A DNA stretch of 61,836 nucleotides from assembly GCF_030269905.1 (NCBI RefSeq), contig NZ_BSVC01000015.1:1-61836 (forward strand). The letters are read 5' to 3'. Within the stretch, counting starts at the first letter, position 1. The number at the start of each line of letters is the position of its first letter. The notes under the pieces were generated by a model that worked only from the letters and a program-made list of their open reading frames with translations, searched no databases and was not told where the DNA came from. The position numbers and the translations under genes were made by a program. Below are positions 31,193 through 42,498 of the stretch, piece by piece. The DNA comes from Pelosinus sp. IPA-1. GTDB taxonomy: Bacteria > Bacillota > Negativicutes > DSM-13327.

Positions 31193-32986
31193 TTATACCT
31201 TTACCTTTGCCACAACAGTTGTTTTTATAGATAACTCTCGTAGCTGCTTCGCATCCACCTCAGATGGAGCTTGCGTCATAACGTCTGTAGCGCTTTGGTT
31301 TTTTGGAAAAGCAATTACATCACGGATAGAAGATCGTTTGGCCATTAACATAATAAGTCGATCTAATCCAAAGGCGATTCCACCGTGCGGTGGCGTACCA
31401 AATTCAAATGCCTCTAACATATAACCGAATTTAGCCACTGCTTCTTCTTGGGATAGACCAATCGCTGTAAAAACTCGCTCTTGTAATTCGCGATTATAGA
31501 TTCTCATACTACCGCCGCCAATTTCAGTACCATTGAGTACCATATCATAGGCTTTCGCCTTAATACGACCAGGATCGCTCTCTAAATATTGTATATCTTC
31601 TTCTCTTGGTGAAGTAAAAGGATGATGCATTGCAACCCAACGATTTTCTTCTTCATCGTGCTCAAACATTGGAAAGTCAACAACCCATAAAAAGGATAGT
31701 TTATCCTCATCAATTAAATTAAGACGACGAGCCATTTCTAATCTCAATTGTCCTAATGCATTAGCAACTATAGATGGCTTATCTGCAACGATAAGCAATA
31801 GATCACCTGTTTCTATTTCGGCAGTTTTAGCTATTTTTTCCATAATATCATCGGATAAAAATTTAGTAATGGCAGACTTAATACCATCAGCAGTATAACT
31901 AATCCAAGCCAACCCTTTAGCACCATAAATAGAAACATACTCAATTAGACCATCAAGTTCACGTCTTGGAGCATGAGCATAACCTTTTACATTTATGGCT
32001 TTTACCTGACCGCCATTTGCTAATACGGTTTCAAAAACTTTAAAATTTGATCCTTGGACAGCATCTGAAAGATCAACAAGTTCCATGGCAAAGCGCACAT
32101 CAGGCTTGTCAGAACCAAAACGATTCATTGCATCATCATAACTCAAGCGTAAAAAAGGTGTCTGTAGTTCAGCGCCAATTGCCTCTTTAAATAATTGAGC
32201 CGTCATCTCTTCCATCATCGGTAAAAGTTCTTCACGATCAACAAAAGACATTTCAATATCAAGTTGTGTAAATTCAGGTTGACGATCGGCTCTTAAGTCT
32301 TCATCGCGGAAGCAGCGTGCAATCTGGAAATAACGTTCCATACCCGCAACCATTAGCATCTGTTTAAAAATCTGGGGAGATTGAGGCAACGCATAAAATT
32401 TGCCGGAATTTACACGACTGGGAACTAAATAATCTCTAGCCCCTTCTGGCGAACTTTTCATAAGAACAGGTGTTTCAATTTCCATGAATCCATTATTATC
32501 AAAAAAGTCTCGCATGCTTTTTGTTACACGGTGCCTAAGCATCAAATTCCGTTGCATTTCTGGACGACGTAAGTCCAAATAACGATATTTTAGCCGTAAC
32601 GTCTCATCAACATCAATATTATCTTGTATATAAAAAGGCGGAGTTTTAGCAGCATTCAAGATTCTAAGTTCCGACGCATAAACTTCAATTTCCCCTGTTG
32701 CCATATTGGGATTAACCGTAGAATCATCCCGCAATTTAACGATACCCTTTACAGCCAATACAAATTCTGAACGAACCGTTTCGGCCTTTTTGAAAGAGTC
32801 TATATCCACATCTTGAGAAAAGACAACTTGTACAAAACCAGAGCGATCACGTAAATCAATAAAAATAAGTCCGCCGTGATCACGACGTCGTGCCACCCAG
32901 CCACACAGTGTTACTTCCTGGCCTACATTTTGTTTATTTAAGCACTCACACGAATGTGTTCTTTTTAAACCTACCATTGTTTCCAT
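31193..32986 (-). CDS. aspS: Aspartyl-tRNA synthetase
   Basis: A 597-residue class II synthetase of the bacterial type. Anticodon-binding OB domain at the N-terminus (VTLCGWVARRRDHGGLIFID), motif 2 in RYFQIARCFRDEDLRADRQP, and motif 3 in GIAFGLDRLIMLMA; length implies the bacterial GAD insertion between. It attaches Asp to tRNA-Asp. It follows hisS by 1 nt, the usual Firmicutes pair. Confidence 0.98.
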   Translation of the reverse strand: METMVGLKRTHSCECLNKQNVGQEVTLCGWVARRRDHGGLIFIDLRDRSGFVQVVFSQDVDIDSFKKAETVRSEFVLAVKGIVKLRDDSTVNPNMATGEIEVYASELRILNAAKTPPFYIQDNIDVDETLRLKYRYLDLRRPEMQRNLMLRHRVTKSMRDFFDNNGFMEIETPVLMKSSPEGARDYLVPSRVNSGKFYALPQSPQIFKQMLMVAGMERYFQIARCFRDEDLRADRQPEFTQLDIEMSFVDREELLPMMEEMTAQLFKEAIGAELQTPFLRLSYDDAMNRFGSDKPDVRFAMELVDLSDAVQGSNFKVFETVLANGGQVKAINVKGYAHAPRRELDGLIEYVSIYGAKGLAWISYTADGIKSAITKFLSDDIMEKIAKTAEIETGDLLLIVADKPSIVANALGQLRLEMARRLNLIDEDKLSFLWVVDFPMFEHDEEENRWVAMHHPFTSPREEDIQYLESDPGRIKAKAYDMVLNGTEIGGGSMRIYNRELQERVFTAIGLSQEEAVAKFGYMLEAFEFGTPPHGGIAFGLDRLIMLMAKRSSIRDVIAFPKNQSATDVMTQAPSEVDAKQLRELSIKTTVVAKVKV

Positions 32987-32987
32987 C

Positions 32988-34253
32988 TTAATCCTCCATA
33001 TCTAATTGTATCTTTTGTTGTATTTCATTCACATCCACAAGTTCCTGCACACCCGTTTGCATATTTTTCAACATGACCTTTCCTTGTGCCGCTTCATCTT
33101 CCCCGATAATCGCGACAAAACGAGCTGGGTATTTATTCGCTTGTTTCATTTGCCACTTTATACCTTTTTCCATAAAATCCATCTCAGCAGTTATACTATT
33201 TTCTCGTAAATTACACAATAAGGCAAATGCCATACCTTGCATAGCAGTCCCCATAGGAGCAATAAATACGTCAATCGCATTAGCTGCCTCGGGCAACAAA
33301 TTTTGTTTTTCTAAAGCCAGTAGGATTCTTTCTATACCAACTGCAAAACCAATCCCTGGTGTAGAAGGTCCCCCACATTCTGCCACTAAACCATCATACC
33401 GACCACCACCACATACAGCACTTTGTGCCCCGAGCGGTGCGTATTGAATTTCAAAAGCAGTTTTAGTGTAATAATCCAAGCCACGAACCAAACGTGGATT
33501 TAGTGTAAATTCAACCCCAGCAAGTGTTAGTAATTCTTTTAATTGACTGAAATGCTCACTACACTCATCACATAAACAATCAACGATTTGGGGAGCTCCC
33601 TGAGACTGTTCAGCGCATTTTTCTTTTTTGCAGTCAAGAATACGCATAGGGTTGCGATCAAAGCGAGATTGACAGTCTGTACACAAATTGGATGTTTTTT
33701 CCTGTAAATAGCTTTGCAATTTTTCACGATATACAGGACGACACTCAGGACAACCTACAGAATTCAAATATAAGTGTAAGTCATCAAGTCCTAATTTTTT
33801 CAATAGCTGTACCGCTAACATAATAACTTCAGCATCAATAGCAGGTCCTTTTGAACCTAAAGCTTCAATACCAAATTGATGAAATTGCCGATATCTACCG
33901 GCTTGGGGGCGGTCGTAGCGAAACATAGGACCTATGTAAAATAGCTTATTAAGCAACGTTTCCGCATAGAGTTTATTCTCTAAAAAAGAACGTACTACTG
34001 CTGCTGTATTTTCAGGCCTTAATGTAAGACTACGTTCTCCTCTATCTGTAAAAGTATACATTTCTTTTTCTACAATGTCAGTTGTCTCCCCAATACCACG
34101 CAGAAATAATTCCGTATGTTCAAAAACTGGAGTACGAATTTCTTTATATAGGTATAGGCGGCAAATGTCACGCACTGTTTTTTCAATATATTGCCAATTA
34201 CTACTAGCTGCAGGCAATATATCTTTAGTCCCCCGTGGACCTGTTACCAACAT
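32988..34253 (-). CDS. hisS: Histidyl-tRNA synthetase
   Basis: A 421-residue class II synthetase. Landmarks: GPRGTKDILP at the start, motif 2 FRYDRPQAGRYRQFHQFG, histidine-specific LVRGLDYYTKTAFE and GGGRYDGLVAECGG, and a C-terminal anticodon-binding domain. A cysteine-rich stretch in the middle (CPECRPVYREK, CTDC, CDECSEHF) is common in clostridial HisRS. GGGGG precedes the ATG. No T-box leader is visible in the 175 nt upstream. Confidence 0.98.
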   Translation of the reverse strand: MLVTGPRGTKDILPAASSNWQYIEKTVRDICRLYLYKEIRTPVFEHTELFLRGIGETTDIVEKEMYTFTDRGERSLTLRPENTAAVVRSFLENKLYAETLLNKLFYIGPMFRYDRPQAGRYRQFHQFGIEALGSKGPAIDAEVIMLAVQLLKKLGLDDLHLYLNSVGCPECRPVYREKLQSYLQEKTSNLCTDCQSRFDRNPMRILDCKKEKCAEQSQGAPQIVDCLCDECSEHFSQLKELLTLAGVEFTLNPRLVRGLDYYTKTAFEIQYAPLGAQSAVCGGGRYDGLVAECGGPSTPGIGFAVGIERILLALEKQNLLPEAANAIDVFIAPMGTAMQGMAFALLCNLRENSITAEMDFMEKGIKWQMKQANKYPARFVAIIGEDEAAQGKVMLKNMQTGVQELVDVNEIQQKIQLDMED

Positions 34254-34428
34254 AATTTTCCCCCTTATGAATCAGCAAATTATCTTCCCTTAAGTTTCTT
34301 AAACCTTACTAAGACATATTGCCAAATTGTTCATTATAGTATTAATAATATGTATAGTTGTAAACATATTACCATAATACTGTATAATTTTAAATATGTT
34401 TTAACTTTTTCTCCATATATTAGCCTAA

Positions 34429-34878
34429 TTAGCCTTCATTTTTTTTCTGACACTCTTGACAGTATCCATAAAATTTTACCTGATGATCAACAATTAAAAA
34501 ATTACTTTTGCGAGAAATCACAGTTTCCAATGTCTCCAATAAATCATCTTCAAATTCTTTTACCTTATTGCAAGTCAAACATATTAAGTGATGATGATGA
34601 TGCGGTGTGGTTTTCTCATTGATTTCATAACGACTACGTCCATCGCCAAAATCCATTTTCTGCAAAACTTCTAATTCACTAAATAGTTCTAATGTACGAT
34701 ATACAGTAGCAAGACCAATCTCCGAAGAATGTTGGCGAACAATGGTATGTACATCTTCTGCACTTAAATGTTCATCTTGATGATCTACGAAAGCCTCTAA
34801 AATTATTTTACGCTGTGGTGTTAACTTGTATTGCTTTTCTTGAAATTTCTCCCTAATATCTCCCATATCAATTGCCAT
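34429..34878 (-). CDS. Fur-family metalloregulator
   Basis: A 149-residue Fur/PerR/Zur-type repressor. N-terminal winged helix (LTPQRKIILEAFVDHQDEHL, SEIGLATVYRTLELFSEL) and a C-terminal metal domain with TTPHHHHHLICLTCNKVKEF and CQEC, giving the structural zinc site (two CxxC) and the His-rich sensory site. Which metal it senses cannot be told; PerR or Fur are both possible. The ATG at 34878 is preferred to a GTG 9 nt upstream. It follows the AI-2E-type permease gene in the same direction. Confidence 0.9.
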   Translation of the reverse strand: MAIDMGDIREKFQEKQYKLTPQRKIILEAFVDHQDEHLSAEDVHTIVRQHSSEIGLATVYRTLELFSELEVLQKMDFGDGRSRYEINEKTTPHHHHHLICLTCNKVKEFEDDLLETLETVISRKSNFLIVDHQVKFYGYCQECQKKNEG

Positions 34879-34887
34879 TATTTTCAC

Positions 34888-35931
34888 CTATCTTTCATTT
34901 GTAATCCATAACTGTCTAATCAATACTCTTAACAGTGCTGCCGCCGGAACAGCTAGCATCATACCAATAATCCCCCACAATTGACCACCAATCAACAGAC
35001 TAATAATTATAATGACAGGATGTAAATCAATAGTATGTCCCATAATATTAGGTACTACAATTTGGTTTTCAACTTGATGAACAATAATATAAAATATGAC
35101 GACCTTAAATGCCAACGCTGGTGAAGTTAAATATGCAAGCATAATGGCAGGTACAGATCCGATTATAGGACCAACAATCGGGATTGTTTCTGTGCAGGCA
35201 GCGAGAAGTCCTAACACTAGTGGATAATCTACCTCTAGTAGATACATGCCACTAAAAACAAACACTCCAATAACAATGCTAATCAATACTTGTCCCCGAA
35301 TATAAGCACTAATAACAGTCGCCATTTCTTCAATGATTTTACGTACTTTTCCACGTGATTCTACGGTGAACATGGTTATAATTTTATCTTTCAAGACACT
35401 CCAGTCTTTTAAAAAATAGTAGGTTAAGACTGGTACTACCACAAGTTCGACAATACTCGATGCAAAGCCGAAAAAGGCTTGCAAGATACGCCTAGCTAAA
35501 TCTGCTGAAAATGAAGCGGCACTTGCAATCGTCTGATCGATTAGAGTGTTAATATTAGCAGGCAAATCCAATACACTGGCACGTTGTTGAATTTCTATAA
35601 TCATTTCTTGGACTTTTAGGATTAATCCAGGTAAATCTACAATAAACTTATCAAACTCATGTATAAATGGTAACAAAACAAAGGTCCCCATGATTAGTAA
35701 TAAAAATGTTGTTAGGAAAAATGCACATAACACTGCTATACTACGTCCAATATATAGCTTTTTCCCGCCAAGTCCAATACTGGATATGTAACTTACCAAT
35801 GGATTTAATATAAAAGCCAAAACCATGGCAATAATGATGGGAAAATAAATTGGCGTCACTTTAACAATTACATAAAACCCTAATAATAAGATACTTATTT
35901 TAAACCATGTATCATATGATTTAAATGACAT
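34888..35931 (-). CDS. AI-2E family (PerM/YtvI-like) membrane protein
   Basis: A 347-residue protein with about seven to eight membrane helices and a soluble segment in the middle, typical of the AI-2E/PerM family. Conserved C-terminal blocks: GLLAACTETIPIVGPIIGSV and PNIMGHTIDLHPVIIIISLL. Family members include a few transporters of signalling molecules or ions, but most have no known substrate. It lies between the MBL hydrolase and the Fur gene, 9 nt before the latter. Confidence 0.88.
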   Translation of the reverse strand: MSFKSYDTWFKISILLLGFYVIVKVTPIYFPIIIAMVLAFILNPLVSYISSIGLGGKKLYIGRSIAVLCAFFLTTFLLLIMGTFVLLPFIHEFDKFIVDLPGLILKVQEMIIEIQQRASVLDLPANINTLIDQTIASAASFSADLARRILQAFFGFASSIVELVVVPVLTYYFLKDWSVLKDKIITMFTVESRGKVRKIIEEMATVISAYIRGQVLISIVIGVFVFSGMYLLEVDYPLVLGLLAACTETIPIVGPIIGSVPAIMLAYLTSPALAFKVVIFYIIVHQVENQIVVPNIMGHTIDLHPVIIIISLLIGGQLWGIIGMMLAVPAAALLRVLIRQLWITNER

Positions 35932-35955
35932 TGTATTCCCTCATTTTTTATGAAG

Positions 35956-36576
35956 TTACTGCAAAAAAGGATTATTTTGACGCTCGTTGATAATCGTTGT
36001 TTCGCCCCCATGACCAGGCAAAATCGTAGTCTCGTCTGCAAGCACTAACAATCGCTCTTTTATACTATTCACTAGCTGATTATGTGATCCGCCAGGAAAA
36101 TCAGATCTACCAATGGATTGTTGAAACAAGGTGTCACCACTAAATACCACATCATTGACCTTAAGACAAATTCCACCAGGTGTGTGACCTGGAGTATGTA
36201 TAACCTGAAATTCTAGTTCACCCACCATAATTTTTTGGCCATCACTTAGCAAGACATCCGCAGCTTGACATATAAGATTACTACCGATATACATGGACAA
36301 ATTTCCTTGGGAACTTATTAACATGCCTGCATCTTCTTTATGAATCATAACGGGTGCGCCAGTATGCTCTTTTATTCTATCATTATCTCCAATATGATCA
36401 GCATGCCCGTGAGTATTTATGATCGATACTATTTTTATGTTTTCTTGATTAATAACACGAATAATATCTTGCGCATTGCCGCCGGGATCAATCACTGCGC
36501 CATTTAAAGTTTTCTCGCAATATACAATATAGCAATTAGCGCCGAGGTTTCCTACTTCTAACTTTATTATTTTCAT
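35956..36576 (-). CDS. Metallo-beta-lactamase-fold hydrolase (glyoxalase II-like)
   Basis: A 206-residue metal-dependent hydrolase. The metal-binding signature is NTHGHADHIGD, followed by TPGHTPGGICL, SGDTLFQQSIGRSDF and a C-terminal LPGHGGETT. It resembles the short glyoxalase II/YcbL group, for which thioester hydrolysis is likely but not proven. ATG 36576 follows AGGAGGTGGAG. It is part of the relA-dtd string of genes. Confidence 0.9.
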   Translation of the reverse strand: MKIIKLEVGNLGANCYIVYCEKTLNGAVIDPGGNAQDIIRVINQENIKIVSIINTHGHADHIGDNDRIKEHTGAPVMIHKEDAGMLISSQGNLSMYIGSNLICQAADVLLSDGQKIMVGELEFQVIHTPGHTPGGICLKVNDVVFSGDTLFQQSIGRSDFPGGSHNQLVNSIKERLLVLADETTILPGHGGETTIINERQNNPFLQ

Positions 36577-36588
36577 TTTCTCCACCTC

Positions 36589-37038
36589 CTAAAAAATACG
36601 TTTGCTATCAAGGAGCATTGTTACTGGCCCATGGTTATCCAGTGCTACTAACATTTCGGATTGAAATTTTCCACAAGCAACTTTTATACCTAACTGCTTA
36701 CATTTTTCAATAAATACTTCATATAACTTTTGAGCGAGCTCAGGAGGGGCTGCACCATCAAAGCTAGGCCTGCGCCCCTTACGACAATCGGCAAATAGGG
36801 TAAACTGAGATACTACTAATAGTTCACCATTTATATCCAATAGTGATAAATTCATTTTACCACTAATATCGGAAAAAATTCGTAAATTTATAATTTTTTC
36901 TGCCAAATAGTAAGAATCTTGCTCCGTATCTTCATGTCCTACACCTAATAAAACTGTTAAACCTTGCCCGATTGCAGCAATCTTATTATTTTCCACTGTT
37001 ACATTTGATTGTAGTGTACGTTGAACAACAGCCCTCAT
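36589..37038 (-). CDS. dtd: D-aminoacyl-tRNA deacylase
   Basis: A 149-residue protein that removes D-amino acids (and glycine) from mischarged tRNAs. Opening [16 protein letters not shown], the catalytic [20 protein letters not shown] block and C-terminal [11 protein letters not shown] are diagnostic. It overlaps the relA stop by 4 nt, the usual relA-dtd arrangement. Confidence 0.97.
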   Translation of the reverse strand: MRAVVQRTLQSNVTVENNKIAAIGQGLTVLLGVGHEDTEQDSYYLAEKIINLRIFSDISGKMNLSLLDINGELLVVSQFTLFADCRKGRRPSFDGAAPPELAQKLYEVFIEKCKQLGIKVACGKFQSEMLVALDNHGPVTMLLDSKRIF

Positions 37039-39242
37039 CCTACGCCTCCTAAATTTGGCATAGCACGATGCACACTATATACATCTTTTACTCGCCTCAT
37101 CTTGGTCATAATATGTTCTAATTGATTCAAATTACTAAGATCCAACGTTAGCGTAATAGATCCCATATTATTTTTAATGACTTTAGCATTAACGGAACTA
37201 ACTTTTATCTTACTCTCAGAAGTAACCATTAAAATATCAGATAACAATTCAGAACGATCGACACCGATAACTTCAACAATTACTTTATATAAATTCCCGA
37301 CAGTCAAATCCCAGCCAACTTCTATCATACGCTCATATTCTTCTGGCTGAACCAAAATATTAGTACAATCCGCCCGATGTACCGAAACTCCACGTCCTCT
37401 AGTAATATAGCCAATAATTGCATCTCCAGGTAAAGGATTACAGCATTTGGCTAATCTTACCATTAGACCCGACTCTCCCTCAACCAAAATACCATGGCCT
37501 GATTTACTAGTAGTATTGTGCGGTTTAAGCTTTGCCAATAGCTTTGATACGTCAGGAGACGTAGTGCTGCGTAATTCTTTTTTATAGGCTTCAATTAGCT
37601 TCGTCATAATGCCATGGGTTGTCACTCCCCCATAACCCAATGCCGCCATCAAATCCTCTTCCGTCTGTATATTGAATTTTTTCCCTACCTCAGATAATCT
37701 TTCACCTTTGGTTATTTCTCGCCAATCATAACCTAGTTTCTTGCTCTCTTTCTCGAGCATCTCTCGGCCCTTAATAATGTTTTCTTCCCGTTTCTCTTTT
37801 TTAAACCACTGACGAATTTTATTCTTGGTATCAGAGGATCCAACAATATTTAGCCAATCTCTACTTGGTCCATTACCGGTTTTCGTTGTAATAATTTCAA
37901 CGATGTCCCCATTTGCCAGTTTAGTTTCTAATGGGACTATTTTACCATTAATTCGAGCACCAATACAGCGATTTCCTACCCCAGTGTGAATCCGATAAGC
38001 AAAATCAATTGGAATTGAACCTGCAGGTAAATCAATTACATCCCCTTTGGGTGTAAAAACAAAGACTTCATCAGAGAAAATATCTAACTTTACAGTTTCC
38101 ATAAACTCATGGGGATCTCGCAAATCTTGCTGCCACTCTGATAATTGCCGCAGCCAGGTTAATTTCTCATCAAAATCTTTATTGGCCCCCTTAGAGCCCT
38201 CTTTATATCGCCAATGAGCTGCAATTCCGTATTCAGAGGTACGATGCATATCCATGGTTCTAATTTGAATTTCCAGTGGTTGTCCCTCTGTTCCAATTAC
38301 AGTTGTATGTAGCGATTGATACATATTACTCTTTGGCATCGCAATATAGTCCTTAAACCTAAGTGGCAAGGGCTTCCATAAGGTATGCACAACACCTAAA
38401 GCACCATAACAATCTTTAACGGTATCTACTAAAATACGAACAGCAGACAAGTCATAAATTTCACTAAGATCCTTATTTCCTTTAAGCATTTTTTTATATA
38501 TGCTATAAAAATGTTTAGGACGGCCTTGAATATCCGCTTTAATATCAACTTCATCTAAGCGTTCTGATAAAATTCTAACAGCTTCATTAATAATTTGCTC
38601 TCGCTCACGACGTTTTTGCTTAACCTTTTCTACAAGTTCATAATATTTCTCTGGCTCTAAATAACGAAAAGCCAAGTCCTCTAGCTCCCATTTCACATTG
38701 GATATTCCCAGACGATGAGCCAGAGGCGCAAAGATCTCGTGAGTTTCCTGAGAAATTCTACGCTGCTTGTGTTCAGGCATATGTTTTAAGGTTCGCATAT
38801 TATGCAGACGATCTGCTAATTTTATTAAAACTACACGGATATCCCTTGCCATAGCCAAAAACATTTTACGAAAGTTTTCTAATTGTTGTTCCTCTTTCGA
38901 CTTATACTCGATGCGACTTAGCTTTGTCACGCCATCCACTAACATAGCGATTTCTTTACCAAATAACTTTTCAATTTCTTCTAAGGAAAAAGCAGTATCT
39001 TCTACAACATCATGCAGTAAAGATGCACTAATCGTTAATGCATCAATTTGTAGTTCAGCTAGGATTCTCGCTACTCCCAGTGGATGACAAATGTATTCTT
39101 CACCTGAAGCTCGAGTTTGACCTTTATGAGCATCAACAGCAAGTTCATAAGCTTGTATGACAATTTCTATGGGAGCATCAGGCTGATAGGATTGTATTTT
39201 TTTTATAATTTCTTCAATAGTGGTCTGCGTTTCAATGCCCAT
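37035..39242 (-). CDS. relA: Bifunctional (p)ppGpp synthetase/hydrolase RelA/SpoT
   Basis: A 735-residue long RSH enzyme that makes and degrades (p)ppGpp in the stringent response. Hydrolase HD domain ([19 protein letters not shown]), synthetase domain ([19 protein letters not shown]), TGS domain ([20 protein letters not shown]), a CCNPLPGD zinc-finger region and C-terminal ACT domain are in order. The ATG at 39242 lies behind GAGGTG; a GTG 6 nt earlier is too close. Both catalytic halves look intact, so it is probably bifunctional. Confidence 0.97.
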   Translation of the reverse strand: MGIETQTTIEEIIKKIQSYQPDAPIEIVIQAYELAVDAHKGQTRASGEEYICHPLGVARILAELQIDALTISASLLHDVVEDTAFSLEEIEKLFGKEIAMLVDGVTKLSRIEYKSKEEQQLENFRKMFLAMARDIRVVLIKLADRLHNMRTLKHMPEHKQRRISQETHEIFAPLAHRLGISNVKWELEDLAFRYLEPEKYYELVEKVKQKRREREQIINEAVRILSERLDEVDIKADIQGRPKHFYSIYKKMLKGNKDLSEIYDLSAVRILVDTVKDCYGALGVVHTLWKPLPLRFKDYIAMPKSNMYQSLHTTVIGTEGQPLEIQIRTMDMHRTSEYGIAAHWRYKEGSKGANKDFDEKLTWLRQLSEWQQDLRDPHEFMETVKLDIFSDEVFVFTPKGDVIDLPAGSIPIDFAYRIHTGVGNRCIGARINGKIVPLETKLANGDIVEIITTKTGNGPSRDWLNIVGSSDTKNKIRQWFKKEKREENIIKGREMLEKESKKLGYDWREITKGERLSEVGKKFNIQTEEDLMAALGYGGVTTHGIMTKLIEAYKKELRSTTSPDVSKLLAKLKPHNTTSKSGHGILVEGESGLMVRLAKCCNPLPGDAIIGYITRGRGVSVHRADCTNILVQPEEYERMIEVGWDLTVGNLYKVIVEVIGVDRSELLSDILMVTSESKIKVSSVNAKVIKNNMGSITLTLDLSNLNQLEHIMTKMRRVKDVYSVHRAMPNLGGVG

Positions 39243-39270
39243 ATGCACACCTCAATACACGGTATTCCAC

Positions 39271-39783
39271 CTAATATTTTAACAAAGACATGATATTGTA
39301 ATTAGCTAAATTTTTACGACCTTCAAGATAAGATAATTCGATAAGGAAAACAAGACCGACAACAACTCCGCCTAACGCTTCAACCATGGCAACTGTTGCT
39401 TGCACAGTACCACCAGTAGCTAATAAATCATCAACAATTAATACTCTTTGTCCTGGAGTGATAGCATCTTTATGTATTTCCAAAGAATCCTTACCATATT
39501 CCAAGTCATATTCATGTTTCAGAGTTTCAGCGGGCAATTTTCCTGGTTTTCGTACAGGAACAAAACCTGCTTTTAGCGCGTAAGCAACTGGAGCTCCAAC
39601 TACGAAACCCCGAGCCTCTGGACCTACAACTAATTCTACGCCTTGATCTTTAAAGGGTTCCGCCAAAGCATCAATTGCCTGATGAAACACCTCTCCCTCT
39701 TTTAGCAAGGTAGTAATATCTTTAAAACGGATACCTTTCTCAGGAAAATCAAGTACCACTCTAATTTTTTCTTTGAAATTCAT
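39271..39783 (-). CDS. apt: Adenine phosphoribosyltransferase
   Basis: A 170-residue purine-salvage enzyme making AMP from adenine and PRPP. Start [20 protein letters not shown], adenine site [19 protein letters not shown] and PRPP-binding [17 protein letters not shown] are complete. It sits between recJ and relA, as in B. subtilis. Confidence 0.98.
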   Translation of the reverse strand: MNFKEKIRVVLDFPEKGIRFKDITTLLKEGEVFHQAIDALAEPFKDQGVELVVGPEARGFVVGAPVAYALKAGFVPVRKPGKLPAETLKHEYDLEYGKDSLEIHKDAITPGQRVLIVDDLLATGGTVQATVAMVEALGGVVVGLVFLIELSYLEGRKNLANYNIMSLLKY

Positions 39784-39867
39784 AAATAAACCTCCTAATA
39801 TAATATATAATACGAAAAATCTTAATAATAAGTAACACTAATAAAAAACTAAATTATGCATTCCCTA

Positions 39868-42498
39868 CTAAACATTATTACCTTTAATTGCTAATAACAA
39901 TTCATTACTTGATAATTTCATAAATTTTTCTGCAAACTTCACAAATTCATCGTTTTGGTTCATACCTAGACAAAACGTAGTAGATTGTTCAATGTCAAGT
40001 TTTTCTTTTGGTGTAGGCAATATCAATATTTCTCTTTCTACTCCAGATATTACGCACTGTATTAACTCTAATTCTTCTAAAATTTTAACAGCAGTACGAA
40101 CAGAAGCTTCTGAAATGGCAACTTGATATTTACTCCGTACTTGTTCTACTATTTGAGAATCTGTTACCTCAGATCTGACTTGTTTTAGCACTAAATAAAT
40201 TTGTCCAACAACGATACGTTCAGGATTTTTTTGCTGCAACAATAAGTGATTACTAGCAATATCCTCATTGTTAAATAATAAATGGATATAGGGACTTTGC
40301 GTAGTATTCATCCCACCCCAACATTGTTGCAGAAAGCTTTGCATCGTAAAGGGCAAACTATATAACATCGTATGTCCAACATGATCAAATTTTAGACCTT
40401 CTTTTATAAACAAGGTTGTAGTAAATATAACCTTAAGTATATCATCCCGAAACCAAGCTTGAACTTTATTTTTCCACTCTTCATTCAATCCTGAATGATA
40501 AAATCCGACTTGGTCTTTATAACTTGGGAGGCATTCTCTTAATCTTGCTGCCAAAGTAAAGGCTTCATAGGGTGTATTTACAAATATTAAGGTTTTTTCT
40601 TGTTGCTTAACTACATCCAGTAGATACGAAAATTTGTCAGCTATATGCCGAACATCTTTTAAAACCCAATTGTCTTGTTGCTTTTCATTAGCAGCAGAAA
40701 TCACCTTGTCAGCATACAAAAAACATTCGGGTGAATAATTTCTTAGTTTTGCATCATTCTTGTGCAGCAGATACAATCGTTCTAAATCTGTCAGCTCTAC
40801 TTGTTTTACATCAAAAGCACGCAATTGAATTTTCCGTTTGCCTTGCCACTCATTAAATTCAGGGAAAAATGCTAATTCTACCTTTTCTTTATCCTGTAAA
40901 TTTTCAGCTAATCCTCCCATTTGCCAAGCAACAACATCATTCGTAATATTTTCTTGACTCACTTTCAATTTTAAGTGTCTTGCTTCCTGACCGATCGTAC
41001 GAATGTCCTTAACTTCAACTGATTTACAAGCGAATATAGGGCTTTGATTCCCCATACCGTAAGGTTCAAGGCAACTTAACTGTTCTAAAAAATTTGCATT
41101 AATTTCATTTAACGAAACTAAAGAATCAATAGTTAATACTGGTATATAATCGGCTTGTGAGAGTGTAGTATTCGCAATTTGATTTAACCGTGCTCTGAGT
41201 TCCTCAATATGCTCAGGTAGTATGCTTAAACCTGCTGCTTGGTGATGTCCGCCAAACTGCAACAATATATCAGAACATTGACTTAATGCATCATATATAT
41301 CAAAAGCAGGGATACTCCGACAAGATGCCTTTCCAATGCCATCGCGTATACTAACCATTATAACAGGACGATAATATCTTTCTACTAATCGAGAAGCTAC
41401 AATACCAATGACTCCCGAATGCCAGTCTTCTCCTACTACTACTAACACTTTAGTAACATTCAAATCTATCTGCGCTATAAAATCTTCTGCAGCTGCTTGA
41501 ATATTCTTTTCTACCACTTGACGCTGAGAATTCTCTCCTTCTAAATAAAGCGCCAACTCCTTTGCTCGTTCTACCTCCTCCGTAATTAGCAACTCGACGC
41601 CATAGTCTGCCCTACTAATACGACCAGCAGCATTTAGACGTGGCGCAATTGCAAAACCGATCTTACCTGTATCAATTTTATTGGCATCAATTCTACAAAC
41701 TTCCATTAGTTCTTTTAAACCGATATTTTTTGTTTTAGCAATTTCAGTTAGGCCTAATTTTACTAATATACGATTTTCTCCAGTTATGGAAACAATATCA
41801 GCAACCGTTCCAACGGCTACTATATCTAGATATTCTAATAGTTTTTCATCGTTATCATAATAATATTGCCACAGTGCCTGGCATAACTTAAAAGCTACGC
41901 CCACTCCCGCCAAGTTTTTTTCAGGATAGGAACACTCTCTCTGTTTTGGATTAATAATGGCATGAGCGACTGGCAAATATTGTGCTGGCTCGTGATGATC
42001 CGTAATAATAATATCTAATCGATTAGCAACGGCCTTAACTTCATCAATAGCACTAATACCACAATCCACTGTAATTAGAAGTTCCGTTCCACTGGCAATC
42101 AACGTTTCCAGTGCAACACTATTTAAACCATATCCTTCACTTTGCCTTTCAGGAATATAATATTGAATATTTCCCCCTAATTTAGTAAATACCTTATATA
42201 TTAGTGCACTTGATGTCATACCATCAACATCATAATCCCCATATACAATCATTTTTTGCTGATTTGTAATGGCTTGCACAATACGGCTAACAGCTTTTTC
42301 CATGTCTTTTAGTAAATAAGGATCACCCAATTTTTCTTGCCCACCAAATAAAAATTCCTCAGCAATACTTTTATCCATTATACCGCGATTAACAAGTACT
42401 TGTGCAATTATATCTGATATTCCCAGACTATTACTTAATTCTTTTTTTAAAGGAATATTTTCTGGCATAACTCGCCATGATTTTCTTATTTTTGGCAT
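39868..42498 (-). CDS. recJ: Single-stranded-DNA exonuclease RecJ
   Basis: A 5'-to-3' ssDNA exonuclease of the DHH superfamily used in recombination and mismatch repair. DHH motifs: VYGDYDVDGMTSSALIY, VDCGISA, IIITDHHEPA; the DHHA1 region includes QFGGHHQAAGLSI. At 876 residues it is longer than E. coli RecJ (577), with an extended C-terminal region of the Bacillus type that includes IKEGLKFDHVGHTMLYSLPF. Followed by apt and relA. Confidence 0.96.
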   Translation of the reverse strand: MPKIRKSWRVMPENIPLKKELSNSLGISDIIAQVLVNRGIMDKSIAEEFLFGGQEKLGDPYLLKDMEKAVSRIVQAITNQQKMIVYGDYDVDGMTSSALIYKVFTKLGGNIQYYIPERQSEGYGLNSVALETLIASGTELLITVDCGISAIDEVKAVANRLDIIITDHHEPAQYLPVAHAIINPKQRECSYPEKNLAGVGVAFKLCQALWQYYYDNDEKLLEYLDIVAVGTVADIVSITGENRILVKLGLTEIAKTKNIGLKELMEVCRIDANKIDTGKIGFAIAPRLNAAGRISRADYGVELLITEEVERAKELALYLEGENSQRQVVEKNIQAAAEDFIAQIDLNVTKVLVVVGEDWHSGVIGIVASRLVERYYRPVIMVSIRDGIGKASCRSIPAFDIYDALSQCSDILLQFGGHHQAAGLSILPEHIEELRARLNQIANTTLSQADYIPVLTIDSLVSLNEINANFLEQLSCLEPYGMGNQSPIFACKSVEVKDIRTIGQEARHLKLKVSQENITNDVVAWQMGGLAENLQDKEKVELAFFPEFNEWQGKRKIQLRAFDVKQVELTDLERLYLLHKNDAKLRNYSPECFLYADKVISAANEKQQDNWVLKDVRHIADKFSYLLDVVKQQEKTLIFVNTPYEAFTLAARLRECLPSYKDQVGFYHSGLNEEWKNKVQAWFRDDILKVIFTTTLFIKEGLKFDHVGHTMLYSLPFTMQSFLQQCWGGMNTTQSPYIHLLFNNEDIASNHLLLQQKNPERIVVGQIYLVLKQVRSEVTDSQIVEQVRSKYQVAISEASVRTAVKILEELELIQCVISGVEREILILPTPKEKLDIEQSTTFCLGMNQNDEFVKFAEKFMKLSSNELLLAIKGNNV

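Noticed and set aside
34254-34428. T-box riboswitch upstream of hisS
   Set aside because: The gap is only 175 nt, largely AT-rich, and no T-box core or terminator/antiterminator pair could be seen.
34580-34620. Repeat of CAT/ATG triplets
   Set aside because: It encodes the five-histidine metal site of the Fur-family protein and is not a repeat element.
38767-39087. Plus-strand frames inside relA, recJ, hisS and other genes
   Set aside because: They lie opposite strongly conserved genes and show no family features; treated as shadows.
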